NCBI GenBank assembly: GCA_039654915.1
Contig: CM077597.1
Location: 61,594,001-61,658,000 of the forward strand
Direction: 5' to 3'
Source: Aquilaria yunnanensis
Lineage: Eukaryota; Streptophyta; Magnoliopsida; Malvales; Thymelaeaceae
DNA: 64,000 bases
The notes beneath the pieces were generated by a model that had not been told where the DNA came from, did not search any database, and worked only from the letters and a program-made list of their open reading frames with translations. Below are positions 24,600 through 36,237 of this stretch, one piece after another. The position numbers were made by a program, and so were the translations under genes. Every line of letters starts with the position of its first letter. Within the stretch, counting starts at the first letter, position 1.

Positions 24600-25857
24600 G
24601 TGAGTGGCCAAGCACGAGGTGTAATGTTACCTACCTGAATGGGGCCATCCTAAGAAGACTACAGAACTAAAGTCCTATGCTAGCTGCAGTTGACTAGTTA
24701 ATTAGTTGTCCCATTTTGAAATGTTTCATGTGTCTAGTTACAATTGAAATATGCATTATGCATGCACTTGCTTCAACTTGAATTTCACTGTAGGAAAATG
24801 AATAAAAAACATTACTGTCATTTATAAAACCTAACTAAAACACAAGTCAAAGCATAAAAGATAAGTGTGTTTACTACAAGTAATAACTACACACGTGAGT
24901 CATTACATAAGCAAAGACTATAGACACACCTAAAAGTGACTAAAATACTACTCGACCTAAAGACAGTGGAGGTCCAACTAGCATACATACGTATACTGAA
25001 GAACTACTGCTGAGATCCATGGTCGACTATGTCCATCCTTGTGCCACTGGCCTCTGTAAGGCTACAAAACAACTATAGTTAGGACAAACAGCTTAACCAA
25101 CAAAACTAAACTCAATAATGATTCACTATGTGGTTTACCTACATGTAAAACATTAGCTAGCCCACCCCCTTATGGTCACTAGCTCTAAATAGATGAAATC
25201 TGCACAACAACACTAAAGGGAGTGAGAATCCGAAGATTCCTAGTATGGGATTTCGGTACCTGAAAAGAAATGTTAGAACCTGCAACAAAAGCCTCAGGAC
25301 ACTCATATATATAAAATATATGAAATCTACTACAGGGCCAATGCAATCTGAGGGATAATATATGCATTTGTACCTAAGTCCCTCGGTACTCCTCCTCATT
25401 ATAGTCCTTCCATAGGCGTCACCCCTTTCCTAGAGAGTTCTGGTGACTAAGTAGCTCCTAGTAAGCCCTAGCATACTAATGCAATAAATTAACCTTTCCT
25501 TGGTTCTTGTGCAGGTGAAAATGGTGGATGTTCCTCGCTTATGTTGTAACAAACTCACTAGGTGTACTAGGCTCTCACATGGTGCCTTGAGCCATCAGCT
25601 CACTTAGGCCACTATGGCACTATGCCTCCACCCAAATAGGTGCACTAGGCTTCCACTTACTATCTTAAGCTAATAAGCTCACCTATGCCACCATGGTACT
25701 AAGCCTCACCAATTAACCTACCAAGGATGCACTAAGTTTTCACTTGTGCTTCAAGGCATAACTTGGCTAGGCCACAAGTGCACTAAGCCTTCATCCATTT
25801 TGCTCTACTATCCACCATTACTTGGTCCACACTATTATGGTAAGACTTTCTATGGAT
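24600..25857 (-). repeat. eroded D-like LTR fragment
   Basis: Parts resemble LTR D1 in the same orientation, for example a TACCTGCAA-like segment followed by CATATATATA text near 25260-25370. The block 25540-25857 is similar to the reverse complement of 21990-22330 in the Tekay-like LTR. No clean ends. Confidence 0.5.
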
Positions 25858-28264
25858 GGTGTTACCCACTCTAGGGTAGTCTAGTTATGGTGCCAAAATT
25901 GTGCATTTAAAACTCCAGAGTTGGTATATTCTATAGGCCACCAGAACAATACCCTTAGTGTGCATACCCAAGCGGCCCTCTTGGGCTTTATGTAAATGCA
26001 TGCATATTGGTCCAACTGTTACACACATATTCACATTTTATTCACACTATGGTAGCAATGATGGAAAACACTAGCAGAAGTCTTAATCCTTGCTACCACA
26101 CATTAGACAATCTTGTTATGTTTAAGTATCCAACCAATGCACCTGAAACTTCCTCCAAAAAACTGTAATAATCTAGTCATGTGCCCCCTTGTTTCATTTG
26201 CTTCATTATCAAGTAAAGACTTAAACCAAACCTTGCAATTTAGTTTTACATCAATAGCCCACCTATGGACCAAGTTATAGATTTTTGAAGTTGGTTACAA
26301 AATTCTGAGCAAATGTACAGTAACTTAGCCAAATTTGCAATGCCATAACTTTGGCTACAAGGCTCCAACTGTAGAAATTCCAAAGGCCAGTAGAACCCCT
26401 AGATGTGCTCTAGGTGTCGTCAAATTTTCATACCATGTTTCTGATAGCCAAAGGGCTATTACCCTTAGAATTCCCAAGATTGTCTGATGAGCACCACCCT
26501 CAGAAAGGATGAGTAACCAACCTCAGGAAAGAGGGGGCCTGCATTATCCTTGATCCCTTGACCTTGTTGACCCACTGCCGCCCTTGGGGAATAATGGGAC
26601 TAACCTCAGAAAGGTTGCACGCTACAACCCTCAGAACGGAGAACTCATCAAGTTCGGAAAGGATATCGCCATCCTTGATTTGGAATAGCATATGCTAAAG
26701 GTGCCCCACTAGCCCTCGGTCATAATATTGGACCAAAAGGGACCTTCTATCCTGAAGAAGTCTTATACACCGAGGGGGTCTCATTCGTCGAAGGGGTCTC
26801 ATGAAGGTATGAAAAAAATGGTTAAGGAGCCTCTGACACAAGGACCTCACACACGGCCCTGACACAAAGACCTACCACACGGCCCTAACCTCTAGCCAGA
26901 ATGGACTAGGGCCAGCTAAAGATACCTATCTCTGAAGGTACGGACCACATCTGACCGAACACATGTCATCATTTGAGAGGGTTGTGTAAAACGGAATCCT
27001 CCCTACGCCATCCAATAAATACTTGGGAATGACCTTCGTAAGGACACACTGAACTCTCTACTCTTCGCTCTCCACTTTCTACTCCTTATTTCCCAAATAT
27101 TGACTTGGGGGCCGGAGGCTCTTCCCCCATAAACACATTCCAGGGAGTCTCTAACCCTTATTTTTCTGAGCCTTGCAGCCACCCTCATATTGGAAGTCTC
27201 TAATTCAAACGCCTTCATACCGGAATTCCCTACTTCATGCCACTATGTCACACAACGAGGATGCCAATGGGCATCAGTTTTATTTACACAGTGAGATATA
27301 GAACTTTAAGTGCAAGGTCAAAATTCTATCCACTTTTGGACCATTATGACCAAACAAAAATTCAGAAGTGTGAAAATGCTTCATTCACATGGGGTAAGCC
27401 CTCCAATGCTGTCCCATACATGTTTAATAAATATGGAAATTACATGCTCCTGCATCTAGCAACTTTATGTAGCCAGAATAGAGTTTGCAAACAAGCAGCC
27501 TATCATTCACACTTAGATAGCTTGTGCACCACATTCACAAAAATAGTAAAACAGTCCTCAAATGTTCACACACTTGTTTTAACTTTACATGTCTTACATG
27601 TACATGCATCCATGCACTACATTATGGCCTTAACTCAGCTAAAGACGCACACCAAAGTCACAGGAGATGCTTGAGACACAATGTAGTCCAAAATAGGATG
27701 TTGGATAGCTAATGCGTAACACAATAAGCATCATCACTAAAAAACCAAATGTGCTCCTAAAATCACCAAACTATCGAGATCACAACTAAATAAATGGAAG
27801 TTAAAATAACTAAAATTCAAGATCAAAACTCTAACCACAAAGGTCAGTTTGAATGTAATCTTTCTGCTAGACCTGAAATCAGCAAATTTGAGGGATGTAA
27901 GTTTCATTGTGAAACTTAGTAAGGAGAACAGTTATACTCATAAGGTAATGTAACCCTTGGTATCCCATGCGTCCAAAGACACTAAAAGAAAAGAAACACA
28001 ATGCATATATCCAACATATAGCAACCAAATGCAGTAGGCAAACACCAACATCAAACATATGAAATGCGGCAGCAACAACATTCATTGGTTAGTTCATAAA
28101 ACATGTAATAAATATAGGTACATCATTATGGCAGCCCTCCTCAAGCATAAGCTTGGCCACAGGAGAGTTTTAACACTAGTTAGCACTAACTTTAGGCTCT
28201 AGAAACCCCAATTTTTGCTGTCATCACTATGCACCTCACACTAGGTCACAAAACCTTCACTAAA
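25858..28264 (-). repeat. repeat H2, first tandem copy (interrupted by a solo LTR)
   Basis: Begins GTGTTACCCACTC and ends at ACCTTCACTAAAT, directly followed by H3, which begins with the same text. Without its inserted LTR it is about 1.57 kb, the same as H3. Reverse complement of H1. ORFs inside it look like chance. Confidence 0.75.
26442..27276 (+). mobile_element. solo LTR, fourth Tat-type subfamily (835 bp)
   Basis: Starts TGATAGCCAAAGGG and ends GGGCATCA. Flanks are GTTTC (26437-26441) and GTTTT (27277-27281), a TSD with one change. The start resembles the A and C LTRs, while the body differs from A, B and C. Near its right end an ATG opens M-S-H-N-E-D-A-N-G-H, like the gag-pol starts of the full elements. 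It splits repeat H2, whose uninterrupted form is seen in H3 near 28845. Confidence 0.85.
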
Positions 28265-29838
28265 TGTGTTACCCACTCTGGGGTAGTCCAATTATGGTGC
28301 CAAAATCATGCATTTAGACTCCCAGGATTGATAATGTTCTGTAGGCCATCAGAACACTACCCTTAGTGTGCATACCCAAGTGGCCCTCTTGGGCACTATG
28401 TAAACACATGCATATTGGTCCAACCATCACACACATATTCACATTTCATGCACACCATGGAAGCAACGAAGGAAAATAGTGGCACAAGTCTTAATCTTGG
28501 CTACCACACATTAGGCAATCTTGTTAAGTTCTAGTGACCAGCCACTGCACCTGTAACTTCCACTAATAAACTGTATCATTATAGCCTTATACAACCCTTT
28601 TTTATTTGCTCCATTATCAAGAAAAGACTTAGACCAAACCAAGGAATTTTTTTTTACATCAATAGCCCACCTATGGACCAAGTTATGGATTTTTTAAGTT
28701 GGTTACAAAATTTTGACCAAATGAACAGTAACTCAGCCAACTTTGCAACGTCATATCTTTGGCTACAGGGCTCTAAATTCAGAAATTTTAAAATCCCAGT
28801 TAATGCTCTAGATTTCCTCTAGGTGTGGTCAAAATTTCATACCAAGATTCATTCTACACAGGGAGATATTAAACTTTAGGTACATGGTCGAAATTCTGGC
28901 AACTTTTGGAGCATTTTGCCCATACAATTTTTCCAAACCATGCAAACACTTCATTAACAAGGAGAAATCCCTCCAAGGCTATCCCATATAAGTCCATTAC
29001 ACATCGGAATTATATTCCCTTTCTTTTAACAACTTTATGTGGCCAAAACAGATTTTACAAGTAAGCAGCCCATCATTCACACTTAGGCAGCTTTGCACCA
29101 CATCACTTACATAGCTAAAACATTACTCAAATGCTCCCATACTTGTCTCATTTTACATACACTACATGTACATGCATACATGCACTACAATATGGTCTTA
29201 ACTTAGCTAAATACGCACCCTAGGTTACAGGAGGTCTTGAGATACAATGGACTCCAAAAACAGGATGCTGGACAGCTGCTGCACAACACAATAAGTACCA
29301 CCATTAAAAATAACAAATGTGCTCCTAAAATCACTAAACTTTCCAGATCATAACTAGACATATGGAGGTTCATGTACGTGAAATTTTAGATTAAAAATCA
29401 AACCCAAAAGGTTAGTTTGAAGGTGATCGTTCATCTGGACCAGGAATGACAGAATTGAGGGGAGTAAGTTTAATTTAGAAACTTAGTAAGGGTAGCACTT
29501 GGATTCACTAGGCAATGTAACCATCATTAAAACCTTCATCGAAAGACACTAAAACACAAAAGCCACAATGCATATATACAAGATATAGCAACCAAATGCA
29601 GCAGCCATTCACAACCATCAAACACATGAAATGCAGCACCAACAATAACCATAGGTTAGTACATAAAACACATAATAAACATAACCAAATCACTACGGCC
29701 GCCCTCCTCAAGCTAATGCTTGGTCTTAAGAGGATTTTAACAGTAGTTAGTACTAACTTTGGGCTATAGAAACCCTCTCTTTACTGCCATCATTGTGCAC
29801 TTCACACTAGGTCACAAAACCTTCAATAAGTGCACTCC
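28265..29838 (-). repeat. repeat H3, second tandem copy
   Basis: Direct repeat of H2 in the same orientation, about 1574 bp. It diverges from H2 at many sites, so the duplication is old. No gene. Confidence 0.75.
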
Positions 29839-30496
29839 CCTCACTAAGCTTGGTTCATCAAGCTCATGGCTCTCTTCCAAGCTCAGCCCTAGCTCCATGG
29901 ATGTTTGAAAATTGTAGAAACCAACCCATGAGAGCAAGAGAACCCTTACCTTGATGGGTATGCTAAAATTGGAGCTTGATCCTAGGTGCACTCAAGTCTT
30001 AACACCACATAGCTTCAAATTGCCCTTTTTTGCTTTCTTTTGCCTTCAATTTCAATCTTGGAGGTATGGTGGCTATGGAGGAAGTGTGGCTATGTTCTTG
30101 GGCAAGAGGAGGATGAAAATGAGAGAGGGATAAGTGATTTGGCCACTTAAATGGCCTTAAATGAGCTTAAGGGCACAAAATACAGTTAACAAGCTTAACC
30201 TTGCTTTATGTCATTTTCTTTCCCACTAATTATGGTTTCTTTGCCTTAAACTCATTAGTACACATGTGCCCAAAATTTTTGACTAATTATCAAGTCTTGG
30301 CTGCCTCCCCCCATGGTGGGATAACCCCACAATTCCACCCTTAGACTTAAGTCAAAAGCTTGAACACCTTAAGGTTTACACTAGGACATTTAGGTCCTTA
30401 TTGCCTTTAGTGTTTCCTTTGTCCAAACTTGTCTTTCATGAGCAATTTGGTCCTCCAATAGCACTTCCATACCATTCATATCCTTCCCATAACTCT
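29839..30496 (-). repeat. repeat J1, left part
   Basis: Matches 59757-60432. Its right part continues at 59442-59756 beyond the D2 nest, so D2 inserted into this copy. Together the two parts are about 970 bp, like J2. Confidence 0.7.
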
Positions 30497-32624
30497 CCAA
30501 GTGTTATGACCCTTCTAGTGAGAGGCGTAATTGAGGAAGGTAAAGTGTTTTAAATTAAGTTTAGAACCTTAATTCAAGTTTACATAGCAAGAATAGAGAA
30601 CTTTAGCAAAGTTCACTAAGTTCCGAGAAAGATAAAGCGCTAAACAAAGTTCAGGGGAAAATGGTAATTTTGTAGCCTAAATAGCCGGGACGAGTCCCGA
30701 GTGTTTTAAAATGAATTTTTATAACTTAACTTTCAACCTTAACTCAAACTTGAAGAATAAACAAGAATTTAATCAAGAATCACTAAGTTACAAAGATGGG
30801 GGACTTAATTGAATTAAGCTTAATACTTTGATGGCCTTTGGGGTTAAGTGAGGGTTTAAGAAAGGAAAGTGAGACTATGGCTGCCATAATCTCATTTCCA
30901 GCCTTCTCACCCTCATTTTGCTCTCAAATTAAGCTTGGAATCAAGTGTTCTTGGTATCAAGAGGTGCAAATCAAAGTATATAAGCTTGGAGAAGCTAATT
31001 TCAGGCTTGAAACTATGATTTTGAAGCTTGGAATGGCGTTTTCCCACATCCCCTATTTTTAAACGAGGTAAGCAAAGTGTTCTTGATTGAATTCATGCTG
31101 TTTACTTGGTTTGGAGCTTGGGTTTTGGTTGGAGAGTGAAGTTTTAGTGATTAGTGCTTTGTTTTTGGATTGGAACTTGTGTAGAACTTTGGTGAGCTTG
31201 GTTGATTGAAAGGGAGCTTGATTCTTGCGTGTTACTTTGAGTTGAGGTAAGGGGAGTTTGTTTTCAACTTCAAATAATGCTAATAGCTTGAGTTTGCTGG
31301 AAGAATTCAAGTGGTTTTAACTATGGCATTAGTTAAAAGTTTTAGTTGAATTGTGGTGGACTAGAGGATTTGGAAGGACTGGATTGATGTTACAAGACAT
31401 CATAGATTAGCTTGTGATAGTTGGTTATGTTCTATGCAACATGTTCTATGAGTGTATGAAATTTGGAGGCATTCCATGCATGTTTGATATGTGTACAAAT
31501 CGTCTAAAGTTCATAGCAGCAATGCGCCAAATTTTACATTTCTGCAGATCGACAAATCGTCGCCAATTACAGGTCGATGCCAACGACACGTCACCAATCC
31601 AGAAAAATGTCACAGAACGTTACCAATTGTGGGGACGCGTCGCCGCAGACAAAAATGCCAAATTTTTCACATTTTACTAGCTTGATCCAAGTGAGACCTA
31701 AGGGGGTTCTTAGCGTACCTAAGGGTCTAAGGATTCTGGGGGTACTCTGAGACTTCCGAAAGTCCCACAAAATATAAGAGTTTCCTTGAGTTTTGTAGGG
31801 TTTTAAGGTTGCTTGTGCAACAAGCAAGGAAACTAGGTTGCAAATAAACATGACTAAGTACCACTAGCTCAGGTGAAAGGTTTAGAACCCTTGTCGACCT
31901 AGCCGTGCCGTAGCCATGAGGTTGCAAGGCGAAACCTTGTTCATCTACTCTACAACAAAGAGGTCTTATGGCCTAGTCTCCACCATAATTCCCCTGCATA
32001 ATGACTAAGGGAAGGCCACATGATTGCATCAAGCAAGCTACCGCTTGCTAGGAGCGGGTTAGTGATTAGAACTCGCTAGGCACGGAGTGATGCACTGTGA
32101 GGAGGAGTAGTTGAGAAAAGGTCTTGATGGCCTAGTTATATGTGCATATATCAAACCCTTATCCTGTGTGAGCTCGCAGCAAGTTTACATATGTTTATCA
32201 TGTTAGTGTTGTGCCCAAAAAGCCAATCATGAGATGATTGTATTTTTTACACATTGAGTCATGATATTTTATTAAGGCATTAATCCAGCAATTATGTATG
32301 TTCTTTTATTTCTGTGTAACGTAATAAACATAATTGTAACCCTAGAATAATGATATTCTCAAACGTCCCTGGTCTAGTATTATTGTGGAGTGGGTTGCAA
32401 TAATACATAATGACTAACATATGTGGAGACTAATATGAGATATGTAGTCTACATATGGGTACAAGTTGGAGAACTTGTGTACTGGACTGACCCACCATGA
32501 GAACACTACATGGATCGTTATATGAGTGTCATAAGTGATCCTCATAGTTATCATGGTATATGCAGTCCTTCGACCTAAGATCATCAAGGTTCCCTATATG
32601 TGAGTCATATACTTTGATACTTTC

Positions 32625-33435
32625 TGAGGCCCTTCAGCATCTCTAGTGTGTGTCATGGTGATTGTGGCAAGAACTTCTGATCGTACAAATGAGTCCGAAA
32701 GAATAGTGCTCTACATGGATCACCTGGAAATCACAGAGAGTAAGGGTTAGGAGGTCCCTGGAGTATTTTTCTGGGGAGGATCCTCCGACACCCAAGTGAG
32801 TATTTTTGGAGGTAATGAGATGATAAAGAGCAAAGGAGTGTATTGTCTCAAGTAATGTCCTCCTCTTTTACCTGGAATAATTACCGAGTACTTATAGAGG
32901 GGCGAATAGTAATAGTCCTTCTCGTGTGCTCGGCCTAGATCGTGACACGTGTTCGGCGGGATGCGTTCCACATCTTTTGGGCAATAGGGGACTCCTAGCA
33001 GGACATGGGCCTCTAGGCTAGGAGTCTAGTCAACCCGAGAGTGACGTGCTAGAGTGTCCCTGCAAATGGCATGTCAGGGCATGCCCGGGGCGCATTATCG
33101 GGGATGTGTCAGAGGCTCCTTAAATGCTTATGTCATACTCCCGAGGTCCCCTTTCTGTAGTGGAGACCCCTTCGGAGAATTTGTCTTCTGAGGTCACTTT
33201 AGCATCGCAAGGGTATATTTCCCAAGGGTAACCTTTCTCGGAGGCACCTTCACTTCCTAGGATGGCTTGCTCGTCCCCTCAAGGTTGGCACTGTTGTTTC
33301 CAGGAATGGAGAAATGCCGAGGCTGGATTTCGGGAGGCTGAACACCCTTCCTTTCGTGGTAGGTTATTTCCCTTCCGAGGTTGGTGTTTTCCCCAAGCCT
33401 GTGGGTTCGGAGGGTGATCGGTACCTCGGCTATCA
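32625..33435 (-). repeat. 3' LTR of element B (811 bp)
   Basis: Plus-strand text TGAGGCCC to GGCTATCA. The polypurine tract follows on the right. Matches 55750-56560. Confidence 0.92.
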
Positions 33436-33451
33436 CATGCCCCCTTCCGGG
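33436..33451 (-). promoter_or_regulatory. polypurine tract of element B
   Basis: Minus-strand CCGGAAGGGGGCATG abuts the 3' LTR. LTR D1 inserted just beside it. Confidence 0.75.
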
Positions 33452-33456
33452 AAGTC

Positions 33457-35553
33457 TTACACGATCCCCCGTGCCCCTGCCCGGGATACCCTGTGAGCGT
33501 ATGTCTCACGGTGGATTGTAATTGGCTAGCTGAGTATGTGTTTGGATTAAATCCGATGCTACTAGTTGATTAACCTAAAAATGCAATATGTATGATCTTA
33601 TGCTTTGACTTGGTTTATTAAAACCATAAAACATTAAAACAAGAACTCAGCCGAGTAATTTCTGCACAAATATATACAAACTGCCAAAGCATATCAAAAT
33701 CAACAATTTGTGTGGTTAACTACACATAAACAACTCGTGAAAGCATTCATACAATGAAGTAACTAATGCTCTCACGCAAGAACAATCCTGAGTCAAGGAC
33801 TCTTTATAACATAGATTATGGAGGCAAAAGAAAGTACTGTATCAAAATGCAAGACTTTGCTGAGATCTCTTTACCCTAGCTCCCACTTTGGGCACCCGTC
33901 CCAGTGGCGAGTCTCACAAATCCTCTACCAAGTGCTACTAGGCTCTGCAGCCAAAGGAAGAAACAAGTTAGTACTGCTACCTGACCAACAAACCAACTGA
34001 GCACTTAGGGAAACTAGAAACTCAAGGTTTCTCAACTACCATACTTTACACACCAAAAAGGTACTACCGCGATAATCCTCAGCGATTATCCGGTCTAGCT
34101 ACTCCAGGCTCTGCATAACAAACAGGGAGTGAGAATTCAATAATTCTCAGTAAGGGGTCTTCAATGTACCTGCAAGAAAAACCTAGGACTCTGGCTGCGA
34201 GCTCACACAGCATGAGGGTACTAGTATATATGCATATAACCAGGTCCGTAGACCTCTCCTCAAGTAGTCCTCCTTACCAGGCCAAGCGCAACCACTTAGC
34301 AACCTGGCACTCGGCCCAAGGGCGAACCTTTGCAAGCCACAAACAATCATAAAACCTCTCACCTAGTTGTTATGCAGGGGAATTATGGTGGGACTTTATA
34401 GACTAGGCCGCAGGGCCTCGTTGATGTAGACTAGATGAACAAGGTTTCACCTCGTGGCCTTGTGGGACCTGAAATTGGCGATGCGTCGCTGGTTTTGACC
34501 TGAAATTGGCGACGCGTCGCCAATCTGCAGAAATGCAAAATTGGTGCGTTTTACTGCTATGAACTTTGGCAACCAATTACACATATCAAACATGCATAGA
34601 AAGCTACCAAATTTCATACACACAAAGTACATGTTGCAAGGAACATAACCAACTATCAAAAGCTAAGCTATGATGTATTGTAACATCAAACAATTCCTCT
34701 CAATCCCGCTAGTCCACCATAATTCACCGAAACGTTTCCTCAATGCCTTAGTTAAAACCACTCAAATTTCTCAAGCAAATTCGAGCTAATGGCATTCCAC
34801 GAACTTAAAAACACAACTCCCTTACCTTAACTCCAAGAACCAAGCAAGAATCAAGCTCCTCCTCCCTCAAACAGGCTCCCAAATTTCTACACAATTCCAA
34901 ACCAAAAACAAAGCTCTAAACATCAAATTCTTGCCTCCTAACCAAAACCCAAGCTTCCAATCAACCAAATACCAAGAATTCAATCAAGAACACAACTCTT
35001 ACCTCGTTCAAAAATAGGGGATGGAGAAAAATGCCTCTCCAAGCCTCAAAAACATGAATTCAAGGTTGAAAATGCATCCTCCAAGCTTATACACCCTTAA
35101 TTGCACCACTTGACACCAAGATCACTTGATTCCAAGTTCAATTTGAGAGAGAAATGAGTGAGGGAAGCTTAAGAACGTGTTAATGGCAGCTTCTCCTCCT
35201 CTTTCCCTTCTTAAACCCTCACTTAACACCAAGATCACCAAGGTTTCATGTTAAGTGCAATTAGGTACCCCATCTTTGTAACTTAACAGTTCTTGATTCA
35301 ATTCTTGTCTATTTGTCAAGTTTGAGTTATAGTTAAGAGTTAAGTTCTAAAAATTCAATTTAAAACACTCGGGACTCATCCCGGCTACTCAGGGTGCAAA
35401 ATTAGCATTTTGCCCCTGAACTTAGTTCAGAGCTTTATTCTTGTCGAAACTTAGTGAACTTCGGTAAACTCCTTTATTCTTGCTAGGTAAACTTAAATTA
35501 AACTTCTAAACTTAATTCAAAACTCTTTACCTTCCTCAAGAAGGGTCATAACA
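33457..35553 (-). mobile_element. solo LTR D1 (2097 bp) inside element B
   Basis: TSD AAGTC at 33452-33456 and 35554-35558. On the minus strand it starts TGTTATGACCC and ends GTGTAA; the relatives end GTGTCA, so the last base pair has changed or differs. Removing it restores the sequence between the polypurine tract and the antisense-gene promoter of B as in A and C. It contains paired GGCGACGCGTCGCC-like palindromes near 34480-34525. Confidence 0.88.
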
Positions 35554-35982
35554 AAGTCGAACCGGAGACTTCGGCTTTATGCTTTTGGGAAGGCTTCTTT
35601 ATCGAACTCGTGGTTGGAGCTCTACTCAAGAAGTTGCTCTTCTTCAGAAGGCATTCTTTTATAGCTGAGATAGCCTTCCCTAGTTCTTTCTGTGGCCTTG
35701 GGGCACGTGCAGCTTTTTCTTTTGCTTTTTTTGCTGTAGGTTTGTGAACCGTCGCATCCTTTGGTCAAACGTACTAGTTATGGATAAGCGTGCCTGGGTT
35801 TTCACGATTTCAGCGGGGCGTGCCCTAGTTCTTCGCGTTGGATGACACGCGGCTGCTAGCGGATGGTAGAATAGTTATGCCGGCCATGCTGATGGCGTCT
35901 CTTAGCCTTTCGATAAGTAATAATGAGGCCGTTGCGCCTTCGAGGGATAATAATGACGACGTTTCGCTTACCTTCTTCGGTT

Positions 35983-35989
35983 TATATAA
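35983..35989 (+). promoter_or_regulatory. TATA box of the antisense gene, element B
   Basis: TATATAA lies about 250 bp before the ATG at 36238, as in C. A degraded G-box, GACACGCGGC, is near 35844. Confidence 0.55.
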
Positions 35990-36237
35990 GCACCTTTCGC
36001 CTCATTCTTTACCTCACTCTCTACTTTTGCTCTCATCTGCTCTAAAGCCTTTTCTTGCCTTTCTCCTTCTTTCTGGTGGCGGTTTCTGCGGCGGAGTGAT
36101 TTTCGGCAATTTTTGGCAAAACCTTTGGTGGGTGCTCCCTTCTGTAATTCTTTTCTCTTCTCTCTTTCGAGGTCATGTTTCCGAGGTCTCTTTGTTTCCT
36201 TACCCTTTCTGGAGTTGTCCTTTTTCTTTTGTAAAAA

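Noticed and set aside
26484..27276. LTR beginning at TGATGAGCACC
   Set aside because: Comparison with uninterrupted repeat H3 puts the left junction at 26442, where TGATAGCC and a matching TSD are found.
27237..27674. ORF of 145 codons in repeat H2
   Set aside because: No motif, its start overlaps the end of a solo LTR, and the matching stretch of H3 does not keep the frame.
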